Shown here piece by piece: positions 24,201 through 38,585 of a DNA stretch of 64,000 nt (positions are counted from its first letter, which is position 1; each line of letters begins with the position of its first letter). This DNA is from Heliocidaris erythrogramma (lineage: Eukaryota; Echinodermata; Echinoidea; Camarodonta; Echinometridae). The stretch is from positions 11,973,725 through 12,037,724 of the forward strand of contig CM046866.1 in the NCBI GenBank assembly GCA_025617745.1. Direction: 5' to 3'. The translations under genes were made by a program, and so were the position numbers. The notes below the pieces were generated by a model, which saw only the letters and a program-made list of their open reading frames with translations, made no database searches and had not been told where the DNA came from.

Positions 24201-27200
24201 TATTTGTGTCAAGATATTTGGTTCAGCTGTTCATAGCCGTGGCACTTTCTGTCGCTGAGCAGGGTTTGGCATGCACAAGTTGTTGCTTGGCCAGACAATA
24301 GTTTGCCAATAGACCGCTTCGGTAATGTATGCAAATTTTTTGCATACCTTTCAAACAAAGGTTGTTCTTGACAACCTGAAAGCTTGCCGGACATAGCTAC
24401 AAATAATGTATGCAAAGTGGATTCCAAGCATTGAGGCTCATTTATAAAAAGCAGGTTCATGGAATGGCTTGTCGCTAGGTGTTCAGAGAATTATGTGCAT
24501 AAAATTGTATATACACTAAAGGAAAAAAGAAACTTATAAAAGTTCAAGAGATCACCAAATTAAATTCCCTGCATGGAAATGTACCAAATTTGGATATAAT
24601 GTTGATTCAATGCATGGCTTTAAATGACAGTCAATAACAAAAAGTTTTCTTCAATGCCACAAAAGAAATGTGCACTGAAGCAAAGGACTCTCTAATCCCC
24701 AAGTCACAAAGACAAACTGCAGCCTTGTACACCATATGCATGTCAATGAATGAAACAAAAGAATTTCAAAAGGGATTTGCACCCCTCGAGCAAGAGGATA
24801 TTGATGTTCTGCCATGGTTCGCCCGTTCACCAGACCTTTCCCCAATTGAACATCTCTGGGAAGAGCTTGGTCGACGTGTGTCAAGGCGTGACAATCAACC
24901 CATCAATAGGGAGACGCTCATTGCAGCACTGCAAGAGGAATGGAACAATGTTCCCCAGGCTACCATCGCGAATCTGATCGGAAGCATGCGAAGACGGTGT
25001 ACAGCTTGCCAGCAAGCTAGAGGTGGACATACTGGCTATTAATCTGTTTGGATATGAACTTGCAAATCCCTTTTGAAATTCTTTTGTTTCATTCATTGAC
25101 ATGCATATGGTGTACAAGGCTGCAGTTTGTCTTTGTGACTTGGGGATTAGAGAGTCCTTTGCTTCAGTGCACATTTCTTTTGTGGCATTGAAGAAAACTT
25201 TTTGTTATTGACTGTCATTTAAAGCCATGCATTGAATCAACATTATATCCAAATTTGGTACATTTCCATGCAGAGAATTTAATTTGGTGATCTCTTGAAC
25301 TTTTATAAGTTTCTTTTTTCCTTTAGTGTATTACAGAAGCGGTCTATTCTTCAAAGAAATGACAAAGACCTACATACAACTGCTCCTAGATATCCCCTGT
25401 GCGAGACGCTTGGGGTACCAATATGGCTGCCATTTTGCAATGGTGGTTTTAGTTGTGCCATAGCTATTCATTATGCAACATCATATCCATTGCATACAGG
25501 TAAATGCACATGTTCGACTATAACATAAGTTTTTCAAATTGGCAGCCCCCATGGAACAATATCTAGCAAGGAATCTGCAAACTTTAGACATTGTTCTCAT
25601 TACTGATTAATCAAATAGGAGTATTTTCAAAATATTTTGAACAGGCTGACAATTTTCCAGACGATTATCAGCTAAAGTTTGTTGAGTTTCATTCTCCTTT
25701 AAATCTATACATCATCTGAATTATGATTTTTAGTTGGGGGCCCAGTCGTTCGGCATCTCCTTGCCATTATTTTTTTAGCTACCTTATTTCATTTTCGGAA
25801 TTATAACCCTATATCATATTCGGAATTACTAGCCTATATCATTTTCAGAATTATCGTTATTATGAACCATATATTATTTCGGAATTACGAACCTTCGGAT
25901 GAACGACATGTAGCCCGAGCACACATCACCCACACACAAAAATAAAACTTTAAGTCTTGATTCTGCCACTGCGTGCCAAGCGGACACTGGGCAACAATCA
26001 TCAGCTGCTTCTCGCTTCGCGCACGTCATTTTACATGAAATACTTATGTTCAGATACATTTCCTCGTCGGAAAGCTTTGCACAGCACTGTACTGCAGTAT
26101 TTAGGGCTGATTCAGATCGGTTCTGAAAAGTCCAAAGTTATCAATTAGTTACCTTGGTTGGGGACCTGTCATTACATGTTCATCGTCTTCTGAAAATGAT
26201 GCCGATGAGACCCGAGGATGTTGTGCTTGCCCCTGTCCTGAGTTGTCTTGCAAAAGAAAACAAAATCAGAAAGTGATTCACTCGTAACATAAAAAATTCC
26301 CGAAGGTTGATAATGTTCGTTTCAGGTTTGGATTTAACAGCAACTGGAAGTCGTTATGAACAATGCAAAAGTATCAACCCTTTTTCTTTCAATTTTATGT
26401 TTCCATATTACACTGCCGAATCAAAGTATATATTCTCATTTCGTTAAGCATGTTAAGAGAAACAGGACACGCCATAATATGTTTCAATAGCTTTCCCTTT
26501 ATATTCAATAATTACTTTGCTAAGATATAATTTTCCGTACTCTTTAGGTATGCCTTGATACTTCATATGACAGAATCTATATCGAACAGGCTATCATGGA
26601 ATCACAGGTATCGCACAATTTTGGTTTAAATTAATCATCTATAAACATAAAGAAGAAATACAAAATATGTATATATTCAAAATCTTGCAAAAAATGTATA
26701 TACCATGGGAGTACCCCCAATAATCCATTCCGGGCCCGTGTTATTGATTTCCCCATTAATGTGTTGTACAAGCTATCTGCTAATGAGTATACTACATCAT
26801 ATTCTTATACGGAGCAATTTGTGTTCTTATAAAATACAGCCTAAACAACTGACAAGAAATAAAATATTACAAAATTACAAGGAAAATTAACCATATTCAA
26901 GAAACAAATGTAAGAGAGATTTTTATATTTTTTCTTTATAGAGGTATGTGTGACGTTCAATCCACGATTGTTTTGTTCGCTTCGTGATGTTCAATAGAAA
27001 ATGTACTATTATCTACTGTGAATTCCATGCTTTACATTACATATTTAATGTATATACTGTTAATCCCCCTGTATGATATCTTTTCCTATTTGTGCACTGG
27101 AATGTGAGGCAGATCGGCCCTTTGCTAAACATTATTTACTGTAATAATAGTAATAATAATAATAATAACAATAATTATAATAATAATAAAACAATCAAGA

Positions 27201-30200
27201 CGAGAATGGAGCAAAATAGACAACACAAACGTCATGGAATGTTATTTCAAGAGCAAACCCGACAAGGAAAGAGGCTACATCAAGAGAATGCACAAGATCT
27301 GACAAGACAGAGGTCTATTCACAACATCAGAGCAGAGGCTGGCGGATCAGGTACGTGTGACACAAAAGAAATGAATTATTGACAGAAGTCGAGAGGAGAG
27401 AGATCAAACGAAGGTTGGCTGTACCGGTAGCAGTGACAGATGAGCAGGAGGAGATTCCACAAGAAAGGGAAGAAGAGGAGAGAGAAGCGACAGTTCCGAA
27501 AGAAACAGAACTAAATACACCTACTGATAAGGGAGGTTGTTGGAGATTTTTTTTTTAAAGTCTAAGAACAGCTGATCGCCCCACTCCCCATAGTCTAAAG
27601 AATACTAAGAGAATAGCGATTGACAGAAACTCAAAAAGTCAACTCGGTAATAAAGTTTCTGTACTCAGATAGCACTGAGGATACCAATGATCTTATCTAT
27701 GCTAGAGCAATCCTAGTAACCGAGAGACTAGGTGTCAGAAAACGGGACAAAACAAAATCTCTCCTACCTCCATGGAAAAGCAGACTTGAAAACAAGGTAA
27801 AGGGATCGAGAAAAGATCTATCGAGATTGACAGAGATACGGTCATAGCAGAATGAATGATTACCATGACCTGAATGAGAAGTATGGTGTTCAGAGGAAAG
27901 GAATGGTGACGGTGATAGAGGAATTGAAGCAAAGAATCATCAGTACTACGGCGAAAATGAAGAGATGCACTGATAGAGTGGCACAATACAAGGAAAATAC
28001 AATGCTCGAGAAAAATCAGAAAAATGCTCTATCAAGAAATCAATGGAAAGATGAAAGATGAAGTTCCTGAATCAGCAGCAACGATTGCCTTCTGGGCAAC
28101 ATGTGGGGTCAGCCACATTACCACAATCGAAGACAACCGAAGAAGAGTGGGCAAATATAATTCCCCAGGATGATTTGACAATCAACAAGAATCAGCTAGA
28201 AATGATCATCCACAAGTTGGCACCATGGAAGGCTGCCTGTCCAGACGGAGTGCAAGCTTTCTGGATAAAACGATTCACAACTTTGCATGAAAGGCTGAAG
28301 GAAATTGTTGTGAGAGGAAATCCACCAGAATGGATGACGAAAGGAAGAACAGTCTTCATCCCTAATGATTCCACCAAAGTTAATGTACCATCGAACTACC
28401 GGCCAATCACATACTTCCCGGTCCTGTGGAAGGTATTAACGGGAATATTATCCAAGGAAATTTACCAACATCTCGATGACCAAGATATAACGCCATGGGA
28501 ACAGAAGGAATGTGCGAGAGGAAGCAGGGGTACAAAGGATCAACTATACATCGACAAAGGGGTGATGAAAGACAAGAAAAACAAACTTGGCAATGGCAAC
28601 GATCGACTACAGGAAAACCTATGACATGGTCCTACACTCCTGGATCAACGAGTCTCTGGAAATGCTGGGAATTGCTGGAACGCAACGGTGAAGTGCTTGG
28701 AGAGGTCACTATCAAGGGAGGAATCTTTCAAGTAGATAGTTTATCTCCACTGTTGTTTGTGATGGCTATGACCCTTTATCACAGGTGCTAAGGAGATCCA
28801 GACTTGGATATGAATTCAAAAGCAAGGCAAAGATCAATCTGTTATACATGGATGACTTGAAATTATTTGGGAAGTCGGAGCGCGACATAGATTCTCTTAT
28901 CAACACTGTTCGAATCTTCAGTGAAGACATCGGTATGAAGTTTGGGCTGGATAAATGTGCATTGACCACTCTACAGAGAGGTAAACAAATCAATGGTAGC
29001 AGCTTCAGAATGCCAAATGGTGAAGAAATCAGAGCAATGGGAGCAGACGATACTAGGAGTACTAGAGGCTGATCGGGTGAAAAACCAAGCTATGAAGAAG
29101 AAGATTGAAGCCGAATACATCAGAAGAATTCGAAAGGTTTTTAAATCTAAACTCTATATGGAAACATAGTCTACCAATACATGGGTTGGAACCAACAGGA
29201 GCTGGATATTTTGGACAGAAAAACAAGGAAATTGCATGGGATGTTCCACCCCAAGTCTGATGTAGATAGGCTACATGCGGACTGATGGGAGTAGATGAAA
29301 CTGTAAAGTATGAAGAACAGAGCTTATACTGCTATATTGATGGAAAGATGGATGAAATCATGACTGCCATTAAAGGGTCTATGAAGAAAGGAAAAGACAT
29401 GACAGCAAAACAGCTCAAGGCTGATCAGAGAAAAGGGAAACTTGAAGGATGGAAAGGAAATGTGATGCACGGACAAAATCTAAGTCAGACAGAGGAATTT
29501 GCGGCACCAGATATTTGGTAATGGTTGGAAAGAGGAAGGCTGAAAAGGGAGACTGAAAGTCTATTATTTGCTGATCAGGACCAGGCTTTGATAACAAACT
29601 ACAGAAAAGCAAAAATTGAGAAACAGGAAACATCACCATCATGCAGAATGTGCCATAGCAAAGATGAAACGGTAACGCATCTTGTGAGTGAATTCAGTAA
29701 AATGGCACAGAGTACACGGGAAGGCATGATAGAGTGGCTGCTGCAGTCTATCGGGGCCTGGCGAAGTAGTATAACTACCGCATGCAGACCAAACTGACAA
29801 GGTTATACTGGCTAGAATACTAGACATCATTCTAACGAAAAAGAAGGAAGGGGAATGTCTCACCATAGACATTGCAAAGTGGCCCCTCCACTTCCACTGT
29901 CCGAGTCAAACGTTCCGCCGGCTCTGCGGAGGGCCCTGCAGGGATATTACTGCCCTGGCCTTTGAATAAAGCAAACATAAATCAAACATAGAAAAAATAG
30001 ATTTTATTGATAGACCTCGTACAATAATGTTTATATTGATACATCCTCCGGTCCCTTCCCCCCCCCCCCCCACCCCTCTCTCTCTCTCTCTCTCTCTTAC
30101 TGTGGAAGCAATACAATTTCTAGTAGATCACTAGCGATGAGAACCTTACTTAGAAGTAACAAATATGGCCTACATTCTTCTGGGGAGGGGGGGGGGGGGG

Positions 30201-33200
30201 GGTTCTGGTCATGACCGGGGAGCGTCTTTTTTTTTTCTGTCTCCAGGACTTGCGCCACCGACAAGAGAGGGCAGTATTTGAGCGTCAAGAGCAGAGCCAT
30301 CGATGCCACTGGTCAAGAGTAGAGTACCTACGTAAAGAGAGTAGCGACAACTCATGATTTGAACGCCATTTTGTTTCCTCTGCTATGCAACGTTTCTATT
30401 CAACTCCGATGAGCACCTGGGTGTTCTCAATAGAAAGAATTCAAACGCCATTTTGTTTCCCGAAAGGTCAGTCGTCCATGTCGCTACTCTCTATATAAAG
30501 GAAATCTCGTCAAGAGGCCCCGTTTTGAAACTACAACTTCATAAGACTTGTATTTTCTCTCACTTTCACCTGATATTTATTTCAGCAAAAGAAAATGTTG
30601 TCAGTGATAAATTCTAAAACTCTATCTCTCCGAACGCGCCACACAGAGAACAGCATGTGCGTGTGTGTGGGGGTGTGTGTGTGTGTGTGTGAGTAATTGG
30701 GTTTTTACAGACGTGTATCAATCAGACAGAGAACAGCGAGTTTGGTTCGCTCATTTTATTATATTCCTACAATTCGTTTTAATGAATATTCATGCCGACT
30801 AGAATAAATCGTATTGTCACCCCTCTTGACTAGAGTACCTTTATATAGAGAGTAGCGACTTGGACATCCGATTTTTCTGGAAATTTGGCGTTTGAATTCT
30901 TTCTATTGAGAACACCCAGCTGCTAATAGGAATTGAATAGAAATGTTGCATAGCAGTGGAAACAAAATGGCGTTCAAATCATGAGTTGTAATTGTCGCTA
31001 CTCTCTTTATGTAGGTACTCTACTCTTGACTAGTGTCTCTGTATTAAAAAGTTGCGTCATGGACGTCTCACTTTTCTGGAAACAAAATGGCGTTCGAATT
31101 CTTTCTATCGAGAAAACCCAGGTGCTCATCGGAATTGAATAGAAATGTTACGTAATAGTGGAAACAAAATGGCGTTCAAATCCCCAGTTGTCGTACATCT
31201 GTAATACAGGGACACTACTCTTGACGCTCAAATACTGCCCTCTCTCGTTGGTAGCGCAAGTCGACCTGACAGAAAAAAATAGCGACCGGAGGATGGGGCG
31301 GGGGGGGGGGTGGGACGCGAACATTCGACGAAGCTTCGCACCCGGGCGGGAAGTGAACTATAACCCGCCCCTCTCCTTCCCCATATTAACATTTTGTATT
31401 TTTAAGAAAAAAAAAACATTTTGTAGGATACCCTAGGCAATTTCAATCGACCGAGCTAGAAAATTTCCACTTTGGATTTTGCATTTTGCATTTTACAGTA
31501 CTTTTCATCAAACAGGCAAGTCCAAGTAGTCTTGCTATCAACAACACCTTTTTCTCTATTTTTCCTATGGGATTAGGAAGCGTCATGTCATCATTCAGAT
31601 TATTGTTTGGCGATTATCTTAATTTCGCGCTTTCTTTTAGCTCCTGTTATTACAAAACCGGCTAGCAATAAGCCTAATTTCCCGTTATTTTCACGCAGCC
31701 AATCAAAATCTGTTTAATATTTCGCGCGCTTTGTTCCTTTAGCTTCCGGTTATATTGTTCGATTTCGGCTTTCTGATGATTCAGTATGTGTTCTATCTTG
31801 GGTTTAGAACATTAGAAAAACAAACGATATCTTCACACTTCGAAATAACGTGATTGAACTTTATTCACGCCATTTTGCACAACGATCGCCTTGCAATCAT
31901 GTCTTTCTTGTCCATCGGACACGTATGACATTGCATTGCGAAGTGTAGCATCTTCAGCTGTAGCACGTTGGAGATCCGATTTAGAGATCACAGTATCTGC
32001 AAAAAATTGAATTAATGCACTGGATGACAATCTCGTCGTCGCTATCTGGAATTGGTTCTTGCGCTCTCACAGGAAGACGCGACAAAGCATCAGCAGCATA
32101 ATTCACGGAACCGCGACGGTATTCAACAGAGAAATTGAAGCGCATCAATCTTGCAGACCATCTGGCTATGCGCATCGACTGACGTCCGGTTCCACGTGAC
32201 GACAACAGCGTACACAACGATTGATGGTCAGTACGTAGTATGAAGTGGCGTCCCCACAAATATGTGAACCATTTCTCACAGGCCCACACGCATGCGAGAG
32301 CTTCCTTTTCTCCGACAGAATAGTTGTGCTCTGCTGAACTCAATGTTCTCGACGCGAACGCTACTGGCCATTCAGTGTCGCCCTTGACTTGGAGTAGGAC
32401 AGCCCCAAAGCCATACGAAGATGCATCAGTCTCCACAACTGTAGGCAGGCTCGGATCATAAAAGTGAAGGGCAGTTGCCTTTGCTATCTCGCTCTTCACC
32501 TTATCAAATGCTTCTTGAACTACAGGAGTCCAGTCGAATGGTACTTCCTTACGTGTCAGCGCCCTCAGCGGTTCAATAACTGTAGCATAGTCATGAACAA
32601 ATCTGGCATAATAAGAAGCAAGACCCAGAAATGAACGCAAGGTAGCCAGATCTGTAGGTGCAGTTGTCTCGAGAATGTCCTTGACACGAGAAGGATCAGG
32701 GTGTAGGCCATCTGCAGAAATCTGGTGGCCTAAGAAGCGTATGGATGTAACCCGGAACTGGCACTTCTGGAGATTAAGTGTCAGCCCGATGTCCTGTAGT
32801 TTCTTCAGCACCGCAGACAAGTTCACGTCATGTTCCTCACATGTCTTTCCGTAGATGACAACATCGTCCAAGTAGCACTGTACTCCAGGTAATCCGGCAA
32901 GGCACGAAGACATCAACTTCTGGAAAGCTGACGGAGCTGAGGCCAAGCCGAAGCAAACTCGCTTAAAGCGGAATAACCCATCATGAGTTATGAAGGCAGT
33001 CAAATCTCTGGAGTCCTCGTGAAGAAGCAGTTGATGGTAGGCAGATGTCAAGTCCAATGTACTGAAGATAGCACTGTCTCTCAATTCTGCCAACAGTTCC
33101 TGAATGTGAGGCAATGGGTATTTATCGATAACAATGGCCTTATTCACCTCACGTAAGTCTACGCAAAGTCTAACGCCACCTGTGCGTTTGTACGCAACCA

Positions 33201-36200
33201 CCAATGGAGAAATCCATTCGCTAGAATCAATGCGTTCGATTATGTCCTCATTTTCTAATCGCTTCAGCTCCTGTGAAACTTTGTCCCTGACTGCAAATGG
33301 TAGACGTCTCAGTCTCTGTTGTACAGGTTGCACATCCGGTTTTGTACGGACACGGTGCACAAACCCTTTTGCAGTCCCAATATGGTCCTGGAAGAGCGAT
33401 GGATGCGCAGCTTTCATCGCTTCCGCTTCCTTCGTCATTTGCTTCTCAGCAGTAGCAGATGTGATGCAGTAGACCACATTGTCCTTCAACTGAAGACGTA
33501 GAGCATGAATGAGGTCACGCCCCAGAATGGGCTCTCCACGCTCTACCACGAAGATTTCAACTGGCGCAGTAGTATCTCCGAACCTCACCTGGGTCCGAAA
33601 CTTCCCACACAACGGAATCTGCTGCTTTAAGTAGGTCACGAAAGAAGTACCTCGGACTGGCTCCAACAGTTCAGGAACAAAATATCGATGAAATACTTCC
33701 GCTGGTAGAAGTGATACAGCGGATCCAGTATCAAAGATCATGTCTACATTCACAGTTCCATTCAGCACTACACAGCACATGATATTGTCACTGGATATGT
33801 TCAATATTTGGACAGTATTATTGACTGGAGATTGGGCACTAGGTGGTGATGTCACCGTATGACTGTCCGCGCACATATCATCACTACTCTGTCCATCAAC
33901 ATCACTCTCAGAAATCTGCCTTACCGCTTTGGACTGACAAACTTTTGCAAAATGTCCAGTTTTATTACAGTTCTGGCAAACAGCAGTTGTAGCACGACAT
34001 TCTTTGTCATTAGCCAGGTGAACACTAGATCCGCATCTATAGCAACTCTTATTTGAATCAGTTTTCTGCTTATTCACAAGTACAGCTTTCTTACCTGCTC
34101 TTTTCCACTTCTTCTTGCCCTTGGAACTAACCGCATTCACTGGAGCCGACTGTTGCACATGCTGCTCAAGCTCACGTGCCTCTCTTGAAGCTGCTTCCAT
34201 TTGACTAGCTATTGTGAGAGCTGACAGCAGTGTCAAATTCGGTTCAATTAACAGTCTCTCCCGAACTCTATCCGACGAAGTCTTCTCCACCAGCTGGTCT
34301 CTGATGAATTCATCCCGCAATTCTCCAAAGTTACAGGTTACAGATAATGCCCGCAAAGCACTGACATCCTCCTCAACTGACTCATTTACTGACTGTCCTC
34401 TCTGTCTAAACCTGTATCTTTCTGCAACTACATTTACAGCAGGAGTGAAATGTTTGTCTAACCTGTCCAATGCCTGCGCGAACGTGCAGGCAGCGCCGTC
34501 TCCTCCGCTCGCCCCCGAAGCAACGGCGTCTGTAGCAGGCAGTGTGTCGTAGATTCGTTGCCCTTCCGCCCCAAGACAGTGTAGAAGCATTGCACGTTTG
34601 CGGTCGTCAACAAACTTATTGGCCCCGCTTGCGAGCAAATAGTTCTGAAACATGGACTTCCACTGCTTCCATGGAAGTGCAGGGCTGCCATGAGTAGGCA
34701 GAAAGAAAGGTGGAGGTTGCAATCCAGCCATCCTCGTCGCCAAAAAATATTCTATCTTGGGTTTAGAACATTAGAAAAACAAACGATATCTTCACACTTC
34801 GAAATAACATGATTGAACTTTATTCACGCCATTTTGCACAACAACGATCGCCTTGCAATCATAGTCTTACTTCAGACTCTGACATGTATATATATGAAGT
34901 ACATGTATACCACAACACAACAGTATGTCTCTCTTCAACGCCGTTCACCAACTCTGTATTACTAAACATCTTTTCAGTTACCAAGGAAATAATTATGTTC
35001 TATACGTTTCCCGTGAATTGCAGACCCTTCATCGAGTAATTGACCCTGTTGGAAATTCGCATTCCCCAGCCATAAGAAACACACAATTGAAAACCTGACA
35101 GTGTAAATACCTATGGTTTACATATCTTCTGCAATATTGTTCAAGTAAAGATTTATTGCGCGAGGGGGCGTAGCGACGGATCGCGGACATTTTTTCTTTG
35201 GTCTCCTCTCATATGGAAATTTCCTCTTTTTTGCATTTCTTACGCTTATTGACTACTGTATGGGATCCATGACTGTCAAATATCGAGACTGCAAAGAGTT
35301 CAAAACACTTGTGCAAGGCTGATTAGTGGCTGTTCCAAATTCACCCGTATCACCCCAATTTTGAGAAATCTGCATTGGCTACCTGTTCGCCAAAGAATAA
35401 CTTTCAAAATCTTGCTTATTGTATATAAGGCGCTTCATGATCAAGCTCCTATGTACATCAGAGAATTGCTGAATCTCAGAGTCAATCAACATAGTCGAAA
35501 CCTGCGCAGTTCCCAAGATACTCTGCTTCTCCAAATTCCATTCGTAAAAACAAAAGTAACACTGGGTGATCGTTCATTTGCTTGTGCAGCCCCTAAACTC
35601 TGGAATAACTTGCCATTGGAAGTCAGGAAATCCCCATCTGTGAATATGTTTAAATCAAAACTCAAAGCATATCTTTTCAATTAATAACAAGCATACCAGG
35701 AGCTCATGCAGCGCAGTAGAATATACAGTATACAAATTGTTGGATAGTTACTGCGCTTTATAAATGTATTATTATTATTATTATTATATAAATTCTCTTT
35801 CTTCTCTCTTCTGTACACAATTTTTTCTTCATCTTTCTATCTTCTATTTCTTACCCTGATGACTAGCTTCTCCTTTGTCTCCCTCGTTCGTCTTCATCCT
35901 CTTTACCGATTCACCTTTAATTTGAAAGCATGAAGAGTGTGAAAAACATCAGCTACGTTTTTCCTATTTAATGAAAGTAATTTACTATCAGTGTTTGAAG
36001 GATGTTTCATTTTAAGCTTTGCTTGTGTGACAGTTATACCTTTATAGTAATATGATTATTACCAATCTATCGATTCGGTTAATTCAATCTTGCATCGACC
36101 CTTTCTTATTCGGATACAGCTCACAAGACTGACAATGTCGATGTAACTGGACTTCTGGCAACTTTTTATGAGGTTTCAAGAGACCAAAAGCCCACTAGGC

Positions 36201-38429
36201 CGACAACCCACAAGTCCGACAAAGGCCTTCTAGTTTTCAGAGGGTTCACCACACCGATGGCCCACGAGACCGACATTTTCATGTCTTCCTATATACATTT
36301 GTTTTTGTCTGTCTCGTGGGCTATCGGTCTATTGGACTGTCAGTCTTGGGGTCCTGTTGGAACTTTTTTCTGCATTTTCTTATCTATTTCTTCTTTGTTT
36401 TGTCGGTCTCTTGGGCCGTCGGTGTACTTGGATGACCACTTATGTTCACTATAGACATGTAATATCACTTTAAGAGAAAACATGAAGATAAATCATGTAG
36501 AAAAGGTAAAATTAATGACTAGAGCAATAATAAGCAATAATATTTATGATATCAAATTGGCTGAGTTGCCTCTCAATAAAAGGTCCAAATAAGAATCCTG
36601 ACCCTATTCAGTGAAAGTAGAAAAAATTGGAAGCCCAGCATATTATACCTGAAAAGGACGCTTCCGGAGCACTGGCACCCCTTTTGACATGTGTGAGATA
36701 GATAGTAGGACTGCTCGAAATACGGTCATTGTGTTCGAACAACTCTTTAAGCATGCTATTGCCGATTCCTTTGGCCTCTTTAAGATCTTGTTCATTTACA
36801 TTAGTATTTGGTACCTTGGTATAGATGCACACCGTGGAGTCTTGAAGATTTCGTGGCTGATCAACAGGGAGCTTTTTAAAAGATAGTTTGAAGCAAATGA
36901 ATGGTGTATGCATTATCATTCAACAAATACAAGGTATTTTCATTTACACATCATTATATTCTTTTTCATTTACCTGAACCTAAAATAACAGTACTATTAT
37001 AATTATATATTAGCTGGCCTGAACTGATTTAGAGCACTTGATGCCCCCTCACGTTTTATATTTCCCTTTTGACAATTAATACTTCTCTCACCTCTCCGTA
37101 GATATATCTTGGGGAAAGAACGTCTTTACCAATCCACCGAGCCCCCCACCCCCCAGTCTATATATATGTCTAATTATATGTGCGCACACTGATATCTTAT
37201 GTCCAAAAAAGACTATGCAGAACAGAAACTAATGTAGTTGCTGATTTTTTTAACATTCTTTACATGCATTCACTTTTATAGAGTCATGATCATTTTTTAT
37301 TGTATGCATGTATTTCTGTATATGTATTCTCTTTATATGTATATGTTTGGCATCTGTGGAAATAAAATTGAATTGAATTGAATTGAGTAATGCTACTCTT
37401 GGTAATATATGGTACTTAAACTTTGTTTATCAAGTGTATTTCAGCAAACAAGTCATACAATTTATCATAATTGGTATAAAATATTTATTTAAAGATTATA
37501 CTAACATTTTCAGTGTTATAAGTGTGAAAATATCTCAATTTTATCAGATTCAGAAAATTTGGATATTTAGGATTAATATGACACAATATTTGGAATGATC
37601 AGACATATTTAAATTTGGGGGGTTCATGTCCTGTTTTGCTTCGAATTGCCCTTTTGTTAATGTTTTGCGTTTCAAGAGTTGTATCTTTTTCTTACAGTCC
37701 CCAGTAACTTTCATTTCATTTCATTTCATTTATTTCCACAATATCAGCAAATAATTTACAAAGACTTTCAGTTTACAAAATCATTATGAGCATATAAATA
37801 AAACATTAAGCATGAAATCTGGCACATAAATTCGGTTTTAAAACGAAATGAATTTTTCGATGTAATTGGTAAATAAATAAATGCTAGCTATATTGTGGAG
37901 GAAACCTTGCAAAGCAAAGCTTGTAATTCAGGTTCCCTAACATAAATATCAGAGTATCATTTAATAAAACAAGAGCATAAATAGGATATATAAACAGAAC
38001 ACACGATACAAGACCACACAGAACGGGACAATAAATCAAGACAACAGGACAAGGATGGGACATTGAATAGCCTTCTGCAGCTTACATACTGTAACCGTTT
38101 ATTTGCCTAAGCTTAAGATTATGTTCGAACGAAATTAAACTTGGTGACTGTTTGAATGACTCATCCAGAGAAATCCAGAAATATAGAGAGATAAATTTTA
38201 TTTTCACACCATAAAAAACCCAAACAGATACAAAGTCTGATTTGCATTGGGGCCGTGCCATAAACAAATATACAAACTGAAAGCCACCCAAAATTAAAAT
38301 ACATAAATCACATCAGAAACATATTCTACTAGATATAAAAAAATTAAACGGGGTCAAATGTATACAAAATAATTAAAATTAATACAAGCATACGCATAGT
38401 TGAAGAAATTCTAAACATAATTACACTAC

Positions 38430-38470
<41 letters not shown>

Positions 38471-38546
38471 ACAAATATAAATCAAAAGACCGTAGAGATG
38501 TCAATTATCCGATATTTCGGGCAAGGATTTCGGGCAAGGATACAGA

Positions 38547-38585
<39 letters not shown>

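Larger units (their letters stand above)
31789..34922 (-). mobile_element. Ty3/gypsy-type LTR retrotransposon lacking most of integrase
   Basis: 3,134 bp flanked by the 5-bp duplication GTATG (31784-31788, 34923-34927). The 5' LTR (34748-34922, 175 bp) begins TG and the 3' LTR remnant (31789-31900) ends CA in element sense. Their shared 112-115 bp differ by a handful of changes, so insertion is recent. The internal region encodes Gag-protease-RT-RNase H in a 916-codon frame; integrase is cut off at its start, and the deletion also removed about 60 bp of the 3' LTR. The tract TGGCGACGAGGAT next to the 5' LTR is the expected primer-binding site. Confidence 0.92.
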
